Positions 7,401-14,003 of a stretch of DNA of 14,287 nt are shown here, one piece after another. Made by a program: the position numbers and the translations under genes. Numbering within the stretch: position 1 is the stretch's first letter; every line of letters starts with the position of its first letter. The notes under the pieces are model-generated. The model did not search any database and was not told the origin of the DNA. It saw nothing but the letters and a program-made list of their open reading frames with translations. Source of the DNA: Clostridia bacterium (GTDB lineage Bacteria; Bacillota; Clostridia; Oscillospirales; CAG-272); assembly GCA_017408535.1 (NCBI GenBank), contig JAFQUL010000105.1, forward strand, positions 1-14,287, read 5' to 3'.

Positions 7401-8375
7401 TCAGTAATTAAAATATTTATATACCGTGGGATAGCTTGAGAAGAAATCCGCTAAAGTACGGTTATCACTGCTTCCGGGATCGTTTATGGTAAAGCCCGAG
7501 GGGGTGAGAGCACTGCCCCCGTTATAACCGGTAACTACCACCCAGTGCTGACCGCCGTATCTGTTCTTTCCACCGAACAGTATCGGCTTGCCCGATTCAA
7601 GAAGACGGTACAGTCTCATCAGATAGTCGGATGAGTAATAGGATACAGTGTAGTCGCCCGGCCAGTATACACTTCCACTTGAGGTGTATTTCAGCCTTTT
7701 TGCCATAGTGCCGGGGAAAATGTTATATCCCGCTCTGTATGACTCCATCATTGCTATCCCCGTGGTAGCACAGCCTATTTTGCCGATAGTCCTGCCGGAG
7801 CTGCCAAGGGTGATGCCTGACCACCGTGGGTCGGTCTGCTTGTAATCGGGAACGGATAATCGCAGAGCACGGTATCCGCTTTCTGTGCTTATCTCATCTG
7901 TCAGATAACGGGAGCTGACGTAGCCGAGCCTGACACCGTCAAACAGTATCCTGCTCCAGCCACCTGAGTCGCTGAGTACTACCACGGTTTTACCGTTATA
8001 GAGCTGAGATATTCTCGTGTACGAGGTGCCCGGACCGCTTCTTACGTTCAGCGAACCGTAACCGACGTCAACAGCACGTGCCTTACCGCCGTATACCTCT
8101 ATGTAGTTTCCGTGACAGTAGCCGTACTTTCCTTCTCCGTACTCTACCTGCCACCAGCTTCCGCTTTTTTCTGTCAGGGTGACGAGAGTACCTCCGGGGA
8201 ATGATCCAATAACGGCTGATGATGTGCTGGGAGCACTTCTGACGTTAAGATTGCCGCCTGACACACTGACTATACCGGCTCTTGACTGAGCGTCTGCCGC
8301 CTGTGATACCAAAGGTATAATAAAGATCAGAGCGAGCACAGCTGTAAACAGAGTTAACGTTAAAATTTTTTTCAT
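7401..8375 (-). CDS. Secreted SH3-SH3-C39-like cysteine peptidase
   Basis: An exported protein of 324 residues. The signal peptide (1-26) ends in SQA before ADAQ, and there is no lipobox. Two bacterial SH3 (SH3_3) modules follow: about 34-95 (GNLNVRSAPSTSSAVIGSF, WWQVEYG, GYCHGNYI) and about 100-159 (GSLNVRSGPGTSYTRISQL, WSRILFDG, GYVSSRYL). These usually bind the cell wall. The C-terminal domain (about 172-324) resembles Peptidase_C39_2: C202 in GKIGCATTG, H277 in QHWVVVTGYN and D299 in TINDPGS form a plausible catalytic triad. The likely role is peptide hydrolysis at the cell surface; the substrate is unknown. AAAGGA lies nine bases before the ATG. It is monocistronic with its own promoter and terminator. 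Confidence 0.8.
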   Translation of the reverse strand: MKKILTLTLFTAVLALIFIIPLVSQAADAQSRAGIVSVSGGNLNVRSAPSTSSAVIGSFPGGTLVTLTEKSGSWWQVEYGEGKYGYCHGNYIEVYGGKARAVDVGYGSLNVRSGPGTSYTRISQLYNGKTVVVLSDSGGWSRILFDGVRLGYVSSRYLTDEISTESGYRALRLSVPDYKQTDPRWSGITLGSSGRTIGKIGCATTGIAMMESYRAGYNIFPGTMAKRLKYTSSGSVYWPGDYTVSYYSSDYLMRLYRLLESGKPILFGGKNRYGGQHWVVVTGYNGGSALTPSGFTINDPGSSDNRTLADFFSSYPTVYKYFNY

Positions 8376-8445
8376 TTTAAATGTCCTTTCTTTTTTTGAT
8401 TTTTTCTTTGTTTCACCTTTCCTTTCCTGCCGATTCGGCCTTTAT

Positions 8446-8474
8446 ATTATAACACGGGACAGCCTTCGTGTGAA
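8446..8474 (-). promoter_or_regulatory. Promoter of the SH3/C39-like peptidase gene
   Basis: On the minus strand, TTCACA (8469-8474) and TATAAT (8446-8451) are 17 bases apart. The expected start is near 8439, giving a leader of about 64 bases containing a small GCCGAATCGGC palindrome. Confidence 0.55.
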
Positions 8475-8516
8475 TACTCCAAATTCTGTCAATAGCTTTA
8501 CTGTCCTTCCCCGGCA

Positions 8517-8546
8517 TTGACAATATCGGTTAAAATATGGTAAACT
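8517..8546 (+). promoter_or_regulatory. Probable promoter of the sialidase-like gene pair
   Basis: TTGACA (8517-8522) is a perfect -35 box. The best-spaced -10 is the weaker TAAACT (8541-8546) after 18 bases. A weak -10 often goes with regulation, but no operator is evident. It is divergent from the peptidase promoter in the same 205-base gap. Confidence 0.4.
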
Positions 8547-8580
8547 TCTATATAGATATTATAAACGGAGAAAGTGTATT

Positions 8581-9711
8581 ATGAAAAGAACACAGGTATT
8601 GCTTTCGCTCGACCCCGTTCCCGGGAATGCGAGAAACAGTGAGGGAGATTTTCTGAGACTTAGGGATGGCAGTATAATCATCATATATACTCAGTATACA
8701 ACCGATGAATACGGTGACAGCACCCCTACCCGGATCGTATCAAGAGTTTCACGTGACAATGGGGAAAGCTGGTCAGACTATAGAGTGGTGCTTGAACCGG
8801 AGAAGTTTGGCGCGATCAATGTATCCAGTGTTTCTCTTATGCGTATGCAGAACGGTGACGTCGGCATGCTTTTTCTTATAAAAAGAGAAGAGGACCGCAA
8901 CTGGCATCGTGATATATATCTTGCAAGATCAAGGGACGAGTGCGAGAGCTTCTATTCCTTTACAGACTGTACACCGGGCGACTATATCGGTAAGTATTGC
9001 GTAAATAACTCCCGTCTTCGCCGTCTTTCTTCCGGCAGGCTGATCTATCCGCTCTCACTCCACCCCGGGTGTCAAAAAGCAGATACAGGCGCAGAGAGAA
9101 GAGCAGGTGCCACATCTCATACGCTTGGTGCATTTATGTATTCCGATGATGACGGATATACCTGGAAACGGTCCGCTGAATATGTTTTTCCTCCCTTTAC
9201 CGCAGGCAATGCGGGCATTCAGGAGGGAGAGATTTACGAGATCTGTCCCGGTGTTATAAAATGCTTGTTCAGAACTGACAAAATGTATCAGTACGAGAGT
9301 ATGTCGCTTGACGACGGTGACCACTGGACAGTACCGCAGCCAAGTATATTTACCGGTCCGTGTTCACCGATCTCTCTTTCAAAAAATCCGTACAGCGGAA
9401 AAATATATGCCTTTTGGAATCCTATCCCGGTTCATAACGGCAGGTCAGGGTCAAAGGAACGTCCTGCACGTTCTCCGTTAGCTGTAGCGGAGGTCGGAAA
9501 GAACCTTTCAAATCTTGAATGGATGGATATTGCAGAAGAGGACAGAAGTGCGGGGTATGCCTATACCGCAATTTTTTATACAAATGAGAATGAAGCTCTC
9601 ATCGCATACTGTGCCGGAAGACCGACTGAGGATAGAGGTATGCTCTGCAGACTCAATATATCGAGAGTATGTCTCACCCCCGCTCCCGATGCTCCGAAAT
9701 CCATTTTTTGA
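8581..9711 (+). CDS. Sialidase-like Asp-box (BNR) beta-propeller protein, copy 1
   Basis: 376 residues, no signal peptide, so probably cytoplasmic. Asp-box motifs (S-x-D-x-G-x-x-W) are clear at 57-64 (SRDNGESW), 188-195 (SDDDGYTW) and 242-249 (SLDDGDHW), with a degenerate one at 117-124. This is the signature of six-bladed sialidase-type propellers, and the arrangement resembles the BNR_2 family. A glutamate-rich segment (QEGEIYE, 214-220) followed by FRTD (R231) fits the position where such enzymes keep substrate-binding acidic and arginine residues. The FRIP motif of classical GH33 sialidases is not seen, so true sialidase activity is uncertain; another glycan or uronate substrate is possible. 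GGAG lies ten bases before the ATG. The next gene, twelve bases on, is a paralogue. Confidence 0.7.
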   Translation: MKRTQVLLSLDPVPGNARNSEGDFLRLRDGSIIIIYTQYTTDEYGDSTPTRIVSRVSRDNGESWSDYRVVLEPEKFGAINVSSVSLMRMQNGDVGMLFLIKREEDRNWHRDIYLARSRDECESFYSFTDCTPGDYIGKYCVNNSRLRRLSSGRLIYPLSLHPGCQKADTGAERRAGATSHTLGAFMYSDDDGYTWKRSAEYVFPPFTAGNAGIQEGEIYEICPGVIKCLFRTDKMYQYESMSLDDGDHWTVPQPSIFTGPCSPISLSKNPYSGKIYAFWNPIPVHNGRSGSKERPARSPLAVAEVGKNLSNLEWMDIAEEDRSAGYAYTAIFYTNENEALIAYCAGRPTEDRGMLCRLNISRVCLTPAPDAPKSIF

Positions 9712-9723
9712 GAGGTAAAAGTA

Positions 9724-10782
9724 ATGACGATTTTTAAGACGGTTTTAGAAATTCCTCCGTGCAGTGAGTATTCCGGCTACGGCGGCGGAAGCTTCATTTA
9801 CACAGATAACAAGCTCCTTTTTACATATACGGCGATCCACAGCGATAACTGCAGAACTGCGGATATACTTATCAGAGAGTCGTCAGACGGCGGAGAACAC
9901 TGGAGCGAGCCTGTTATAGCTACCCTTGACAATGAGGAGCTTTCAGGTGAATACAGCGGTGTATCCTTTTTGCGGCTGAATGACGGCAGCATAGGTCTTT
10001 TCTTTACTCAAGGGGACGGTACCGGATGGAAGAGCAGGATAGTGTTCGGTGTATCCCGGGACGGCTACAGCTATCTTCTTCGGTGTGCCGACTGTTCCTT
10101 TGATATCTATACAGGGCTCTTTATAATGGAGAACGATGCGGCCGTACAACTTGAGTCCGGCAGAATAATCCTGCCACTGTGCTATCGCTTCGGAGGGGAT
10201 AAGGGTGTCCCCGGTACCGCTCCCGATGAAAGGGCATTCGTTGGCTTTTCCTATTCCGATGACGGCGGCGAGAGCTTTATGCTGGCTCACGACGACCTTT
10301 TTCAGACCTTCTCAGGTACCGAGCACGGTCTTCGTCACCCCGGCGTTATAGAGGTATATCCCGACGTACTTCATTCTTTTTTCTCTACCGACAGAATGTG
10401 CCAGTACAGTGCTTTTTCTACCGACGGCGGACTTGAGTGGACCCGGTGTGAGCCCACGGGTTTTTCATCACCTTCTTCGCCTATGAAGATCAGAAAAAAT
10501 CCTTACAGCGGTAAGTTTTATGCTGTCTTTAATCCCGTTCCAAACTACCTGGGAAGAAAAACAGCACCTTACACAAACGGCAGAACCCCGCTTGTTTTGG
10601 CGGAGCTTTCCTGTGACAGCCGCAGACCGGAAAAGATTTTCCATATCTGTGAGTGTGAGTATAAAGGTTATTCAGATCCTGCGGTCACATTTATCTCACC
10701 TGACGAATATCTTCTGTCTTATACCGTAACAGGTGAATCGTGCAGATCTCTTGCTGTGATAAAAGGGAAGATTAAGACTTAA
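9724..10782 (+). CDS. Sialidase-like Asp-box (BNR) beta-propeller protein, copy 2
   Basis: 352 residues, no signal peptide, a clear paralogue of the preceding gene. Both share KNPYSG-K-x-YA followed by NP-x-PV, and SYSDDGG / MYSDDDG segments. Asp boxes are at 53-60 (SSDGGEHW), 178-185 (SDDGGESF, W replaced by F) and 232-239 (STDGGLEW). The copies align without gaps across copy 1's GIQEGEIYE...FRTD, where this copy reads GLRHPGVIE...FSTD. The acidic QEGE is therefore lost, and the family arginine (R231 in copy 1) is serine (S221). This copy may have a different substrate or may be non-catalytic. GAGAGG lies eight bases before the ATG. It is co-transcribed with copy 1. No terminator is visible after the stop. 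Confidence 0.7.
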   Translation: MTIFKTVLEIPPCSEYSGYGGGSFIYTDNKLLFTYTAIHSDNCRTADILIRESSDGGEHWSEPVIATLDNEELSGEYSGVSFLRLNDGSIGLFFTQGDGTGWKSRIVFGVSRDGYSYLLRCADCSFDIYTGLFIMENDAAVQLESGRIILPLCYRFGGDKGVPGTAPDERAFVGFSYSDDGGESFMLAHDDLFQTFSGTEHGLRHPGVIEVYPDVLHSFFSTDRMCQYSAFSTDGGLEWTRCEPTGFSSPSSPMKIRKNPYSGKFYAVFNPVPNYLGRKTAPYTNGRTPLVLAELSCDSRRPEKIFHICECEYKGYSDPAVTFISPDEYLLSYTVTGESCRSLAVIKGKIKT

Positions 10783-10791
10783 ACTTTTTCC

Positions 10792-10819
10792 TTGACAAGA
10801 CAATCCTTTTTTCTATAAA
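10792..10819 (+). promoter_or_regulatory. Upstream promoter (P1) in the leader of the solute-binding protein gene
   Basis: TTGACA (10792-10797) and TATAAA (10814-10819) are 16 bases apart, starting ten bases after the sialidase-like stop. Transcription from here would make a leader of about 250 bases before the lipoprotein gene. The leader contains a small hairpin (TGTG..CCC-GCT-GGG..CACA region near 10834-10852) and a possible nine-residue open frame with a GGAGGGGG site (10897-10926). No known riboswitch is recognised in it. Confidence 0.5.
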
Positions 10820-10934
10820 TTCCAATTCGGCAATGTGTTCCCGCTGGGCACAACCCAAAGAGGACTGTGCATTATGCATAAATTTCGGAGGGGGACATGG
10901 TTTTGTGTGCATTGCTTGAACTCTGAGTAAGCAC

Positions 10935-10963
10935 TTGACAGCAATCAACGATAATTATATAAT
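10935..10963 (+). promoter_or_regulatory. Consensus sigma-A promoter (P2) of the solute-binding protein gene
   Basis: TTGACA (10935-10940) and TATAAT (10958-10963) with exactly 17 bases between them make a perfect consensus promoter. Transcription should start near 10970, giving a leader of about 109 bases. It contains a TTCCCG/CGGGAA hairpin (10981-11004) and a six-codon open frame at 11031-11051. Confidence 0.8.
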
Positions 10964-11078
10964 ATAATAAGATGTTCTCTTTCCCGGAATCAAATCATCG
11001 GGAACACAAAAAGTAATTGGGAGTTCTATAATGAACAAAATACTGTTGTGATTATAATAACATCCGGAGGTTAATATT

Positions 11079-12569
11079 ATGAAAAGGGTTATCAGTGTCT
11101 TACTCGTATCCGTAATGCTTCTTTCTCTTATGACCGCCTGTGCATCAGAAGATCCGGGCAAGAACAATGAGAAAGTTCCGTCAGATACTACCGCCCCCAC
11201 CGCCGATACCACTGTTCCACTCAAGGAATATGTTAAGGACGAGCTTCCCGAGCTTGACTTTGACGGAAGAAAAATAACTGTTCTTACCCATGAGACCACT
11301 CTGACTGCAGATGAGCTGACGGTTGAGGAGCTCACCAGTGAAGTTGTTAATGATTCGGTTTATAACAGAGAGCGCTTCGTTGAGGACAGGCTCGGAGTAG
11401 AAATAGAGAACTACAGAGTCGACCAACAGAATGCTGATTATGAGACCCTTGTTACTATCCAGCACGAGTCAGACGACGATAGCTATCAGCTTCTTGCTTA
11501 CTGTACCGGACCTTTCACCAGGTTCGTTTTTGACGGTTATTTTTGTGATCTCAATACAGTAAATTACATTGATCTTTCAAAGCCTTGGTATTCTCAGCAG
11601 TTTATAGATAAGGCTGAGATATTCGATTCTCTTTACCTTGTTACAGGTTCTCTTTCCCTGACTCTTTCCCGTCTTATGTATGTAACCTATTACAATAAGA
11701 CGCTGGCTGAGAAATATTCAGCGGGAATACCTGAGCTTAGCGACGTGAATGCCATTGTTGAGAGCGGAGAGTGGACTATAGATAAATACCGCGAGCTCGG
11801 AAGTGCGGTATACGAGGATGCTAACGGTAACTCGAAATATGATGATGAGGACGTCTACGGAATGTCATTTACGGGCGGACAGGTTTGTGATATTCCGTTC
11901 AGTACATTTGATATTGATATACTTTCCAGAACCGATGATGGCTGGTTTGAGCTTGACGTCGATACAGACAGAATGTACACCGCCTACGATAAGCTTTATA
12001 CTCTTATGTATGAAACACCCACGTGCATCAATGACACCCAGACTGTAAATACCATCAATGTATTTCCGAACGGACAGCTGCTCTTTATGATAGAGCGTCT
12101 CACGTATGCGGAATCTCCGGCATTCAGAAATATGACCGATGACTACGGAATTCTGCCTACTCCCAAGCTTGATACCGATCAGAAGAATTATTATACTTAC
12201 TCCTATGATGAGTATACCTCATTTGCTATTCCGAGAACTAATCCCGATCCTGACTGTGCCGGTGCGGTTCTTGAGGCACTGTCTTCTTATGCGTACAGAG
12301 ACACTATGCCCGCATATCTTGATACTGCGCTTAAGGGTAAATATATGTCCGATCCTCAGTCAAGAAAAATGATAGATCTGGCCGTTGAAGGTCTTAAGCT
12401 TGATCCCGCATGGATATATATCGAGTCTATAGGTGGGAATTTCCCGAGAGCATTTTCCGGTTCTATCTCCGGCGGTGAAACGAGCTTTGCTTCCACTTAC
12501 ACAAGTGACGAAAGAAAGATAAAAATGCTTCTGACCGGATATAGAAAAGAATTCGAAAAAAACAATTGA
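11079..12569 (+). CDS. Extracellular solute-binding lipoprotein (ABC importer, sugar-type)
   Basis: 496 residues. The signal peptide ends in a lipobox LMTAC with C21 lipidated, followed by a Thr/Pro/Asp-rich linker (about 22-48) and a family 1-like binding domain. A calcium-loop-like segment DANGNSKYDDED (247-258) followed by VYGMSF is typical of carbohydrate-binding members of this group. The probable ligand is an oligosaccharide, perhaps the product handled by the adjacent sialidase-like proteins, but this is inference. GGAGG lies eight bases before the ATG. No permease or ATPase genes accompany it here, so it must use a transporter encoded elsewhere. Its stop codon lies inside the -35 box of the next promoter, and no terminator separates them. 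Confidence 0.8.
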   Translation: MKRVISVLLVSVMLLSLMTACASEDPGKNNEKVPSDTTAPTADTTVPLKEYVKDELPELDFDGRKITVLTHETTLTADELTVEELTSEVVNDSVYNRERFVEDRLGVEIENYRVDQQNADYETLVTIQHESDDDSYQLLAYCTGPFTRFVFDGYFCDLNTVNYIDLSKPWYSQQFIDKAEIFDSLYLVTGSLSLTLSRLMYVTYYNKTLAEKYSAGIPELSDVNAIVESGEWTIDKYRELGSAVYEDANGNSKYDDEDVYGMSFTGGQVCDIPFSTFDIDILSRTDDGWFELDVDTDRMYTAYDKLYTLMYETPTCINDTQTVNTINVFPNGQLLFMIERLTYAESPAFRNMTDDYGILPTPKLDTDQKNYYTYSYDEYTSFAIPRTNPDPDCAGAVLEALSSYAYRDTMPAYLDTALKGKYMSDPQSRKMIDLAVEGLKLDPAWIYIESIGGNFPRAFSGSISGGETSFASTYTSDERKIKMLLTGYRKEFEKNN

Positions 12570-12594
12570 CAGGGTCTTGATTTTTTGTTACAAT
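12566..12594 (+). promoter_or_regulatory. Promoter of the cobalamin-riboswitch operon
   Basis: TTGACA (12566-12571) and TACAAT (12589-12594) are 17 bases apart. The TGA stop of the solute-binding protein gene is the middle of the -35 box. Transcription would start near 12601, directly before the riboswitch. Confidence 0.75.
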
Positions 12595-12617
12595 ACTGTT
12601 GAATTAAATAGATATGG

Positions 12618-12801
12618 AAGATACGGTTTGAAAAGTTGTTTGCTGAGTAGATGAAAAGGGAATCCGGTTCGAATCCGGAACAACCGCCATTACTGTATTT
12701 GACGAGACACAGCATAATGTGCCATTGGGGTAATATGCCCTGAGAAGGTATGCTTTTGCGGCTCTGCCGCTGGTCATAAGTCAGGATACCTGCCGTTTCT
12801 T
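12618..12801 (+). promoter_or_regulatory. Cobalamin (B12) riboswitch aptamer
   Basis: The conserved core of the B12 riboswitch is recognisable in order: GCTGA then GAAAAGGGAATCCGG (about 12642-12667), a paired loop AATCCGG/CCGGAACA, GCCATTACTGTA (12686-12697), GCCATTGGGG (12721-12730), a GAGAAGGT segment, and the 3' block AAGTCAGGATACCTGCC (12778-12794). A closing stem AAGATACGG (12618-12626) with CCGTTTCTT (12793-12801) fits P1, with one mismatch. The usual CCCCGC is reduced here, and GATAC replaces the usual GAGAC, so it is a slightly variant member. No coding frame of note lies in 12570-12995; the region is promoter, aptamer and terminators. Binding of adenosyl- or methyl-cobalamin would be expected to switch off the genes downstream. 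Confidence 0.88.
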
Positions 12802-12822
12802 TTCAGGTTCAACACAACTTGG

Positions 12823-12891
12823 GCGAGAAGAGTGCAACCGATATATCGCCGTTTTGCGGCTTTGGGTGCATTCTTCTCGCTGTGTTTTTTT
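12823..12891 (+). terminator. Riboswitch expression-platform terminator
   Basis: A 17-base arm at 12823-12839 (starting GCGAGAAGAGTGCA) pairs with 12864-12880, with one mismatch and one G-U pair. An inner GCCG/CGGC hairpin lies in the loop, and TGTG plus seven T follow (12885-12891). It begins 21 bases after the aptamer closing stem, so it is the natural ligand-controlled terminator. A flanking AACACA (12811-12816) can also pair with TGTGTT, offering an alternative extended structure. Confidence 0.8.
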
Positions 12892-12933
12892 GATTTGCCC
12901 CGGGGCTTTTTTCGCCGTACATATATCAGTTGC

Positions 12934-12969
12934 GCTCTCCCGACCTCGTTTGTTCGGGAGAGCTTTTTT
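12934..12969 (+). terminator. Second intrinsic terminator before the first B12-operon gene
   Basis: GCTCTCCCGA (12934-12943) pairs perfectly with TCGGGAGAGC (12954-12963) across a ten-base loop, followed by six T (12964-12969). It lies 43 bases past the riboswitch terminator and only about ten bases before the AAGGAGG of the 62-residue gene. A short GCCCCGGGGC-T6 element (about 12897-12912) lies between the two. Confidence 0.8.
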
Positions 12970-12995
12970 AATTCGGGAAGGAGGTATGCGGTCAA

Positions 12996-13184
12996 ATGGT
13001 CACAGACGATAAAAAGCTCTGGGCGGTAGAGCTTTTGTGTCAGAAATGTAAGGAAGTCGGACGGCTTCCCAAAAAAGACGATTTTGACGAGGCGACACGG
13101 TCACGCATCAAAGCATATCTCGGTCCCTGGCCGAGAGCTCTTGAGAACGCGGGTCTTAAGCCTGTCAGAAAAAAGAAACGGTAA
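12996..13184 (+). CDS. Small protein with a homing-endonuclease-associated-repeat-like fold
   Basis: A 62-residue, basic protein without signal peptide. The pattern LLCQKCKEVGRLPKKDDFD followed by YLGPWPRALENAGLKP strongly resembles the short repeat found next to HNH/homing endonucleases (helix, G-R-x-P-x-x-x-D-F, then F/LGxWxxALxxAGL). That repeat is thought to bind DNA. One repeat makes up the entire protein; no nuclease domain is present. It carries a single CxxC (C15-C18) and a KKKR tail. AAGGAGG ends eleven bases before the ATG, a rather long spacing. It stands between the riboswitch terminators and the secreted protein gene, 15 bases upstream of the latter, so it should be co-transcribed and B12-controlled. 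Its role there is unknown; it could be a small regulator. Confidence 0.6.
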   Translation: MVTDDKKLWAVELLCQKCKEVGRLPKKDDFDEATRSRIKAYLGPWPRALENAGLKPVRKKKR

Positions 13185-13199
13185 AAAGGAGTAAAACAA

Positions 13200-14003
13200 A
13201 TGAAAAAATTAATTATTGCGGTATTTTCCCTTGCTACGGTACTTATGCTTTCTGTCAGCGTTTTTGCCGGTGTAAATGTATACGTAACTGTCTCTGACGG
13301 CAGCGGAGAGGTAGATCTTGCAGCCAAAGCCGTTGAAGTAAAGGATATTGACGGCGATGGCAGTCTTACACTTGACGATGCTATCTACTGTGCTCACGAG
13401 CAGTATTATGAAGGCGGGGCAGAGGCAGGCTACAAGTCCTATCTCGGACAGTACGGTCTCGCACTTGAGAAGCTTTGGGGAGTCAACAACGGCGGCAGTT
13501 ACGGATATTATCTGAATAATGCTTCAGCTATGAGTCTCGGTGACCCGGTAAAGGATGGGGACTATATCTCTGCCTTTGCATACAGTGACCTTACCGCATG
13601 GTCTGACAGCTACAGTTGGTTTGATGCACATCATACAGAGGTCAAGGCCGGTGAGAAGCTTACCCTCAAGCTTTCCTCTGCCGGCTATGATGAGGCATTT
13701 AATCCTATCGTTCTTCCTGTGTCCGGAGCGGTGATCACCGTTGACGGCGGGAAGACCGGGTACGTAACAGACGAAAACGGAAACGTCACTATAGAGCTTA
13801 GTGCAGGTGAGCATCTTATCAGCGCAGTATCCGATACTGTCACACTTGTTCCCCCGGTATGTATAGTAAATGTGGCAGGCTCTCCGGTAGTCGAGGCACC
13901 TCAGACAGCGGATGCATCTTTTGCTGTTACAGTAATTTTTGCATTTGCCGCAGTTTATCTCTGCGTTACTGCGATCAGAGGAAAAACTATATATGAAAAA
14001 TAA
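13200..14003 (+). CDS. Secreted, membrane-anchored DUF4430 (transcobalamin beta-domain-like) protein
   Basis: 267 residues. Signal peptide 1-23 (SVSVFA before GVNV). Residues about 25-128 resemble DUF4430, the family named for the C-terminal domain of transcobalamin: YGYYLNNASA (101-110) and DPVKDGDYISAFAY (115-128) are its recognisable end. An EF-hand/dockerin-type calcium loop DIDGDGSLTLDD (49-60) is inserted in its first part. Residues about 148-215 look like an Ig-like or carboxypeptidase-regulatory-like repeat (KTGYVTDENGNVTIELSAGEH). A hydrophobic segment at about 240-259 followed by a basic tail anchors it. GGAG lies about eight bases before the ATG. Given the riboswitch upstream, a role in catching B12 at the surface is inferred. 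DUF4430 also occurs in proteins with other jobs. Confidence 0.65.
   Translation: MKKLIIAVFSLATVLMLSVSVFAGVNVYVTVSDGSGEVDLAAKAVEVKDIDGDGSLTLDDAIYCAHEQYYEGGAEAGYKSYLGQYGLALEKLWGVNNGGSYGYYLNNASAMSLGDPVKDGDYISAFAYSDLTAWSDSYSWFDAHHTEVKAGEKLTLKLSSAGYDEAFNPIVLPVSGAVITVDGGKTGYVTDENGNVTIELSAGEHLISAVSDTVTLVPPVCIVNVAGSPVVEAPQTADASFAVTVIFAFAAVYLCVTAIRGKTIYEK

Noticed and set aside
12660..12690. GGTTCGAATCC followed by ACCGCCA looks like a tRNA T-arm and 3' end
   Set aside because: No matching acceptor, D-arm or anticodon arm lies upstream, and the sequence is the P4-P5 part of the cobalamin aptamer, flanked by its other conserved blocks.
12774..12995. 73-codon minus-strand and 65-codon plus-strand open frames in the riboswitch leader
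   Set aside because: They lie across the expression platform and both terminators; their translations are basic and low-complexity, and the start sites lack ribosome binding sites.
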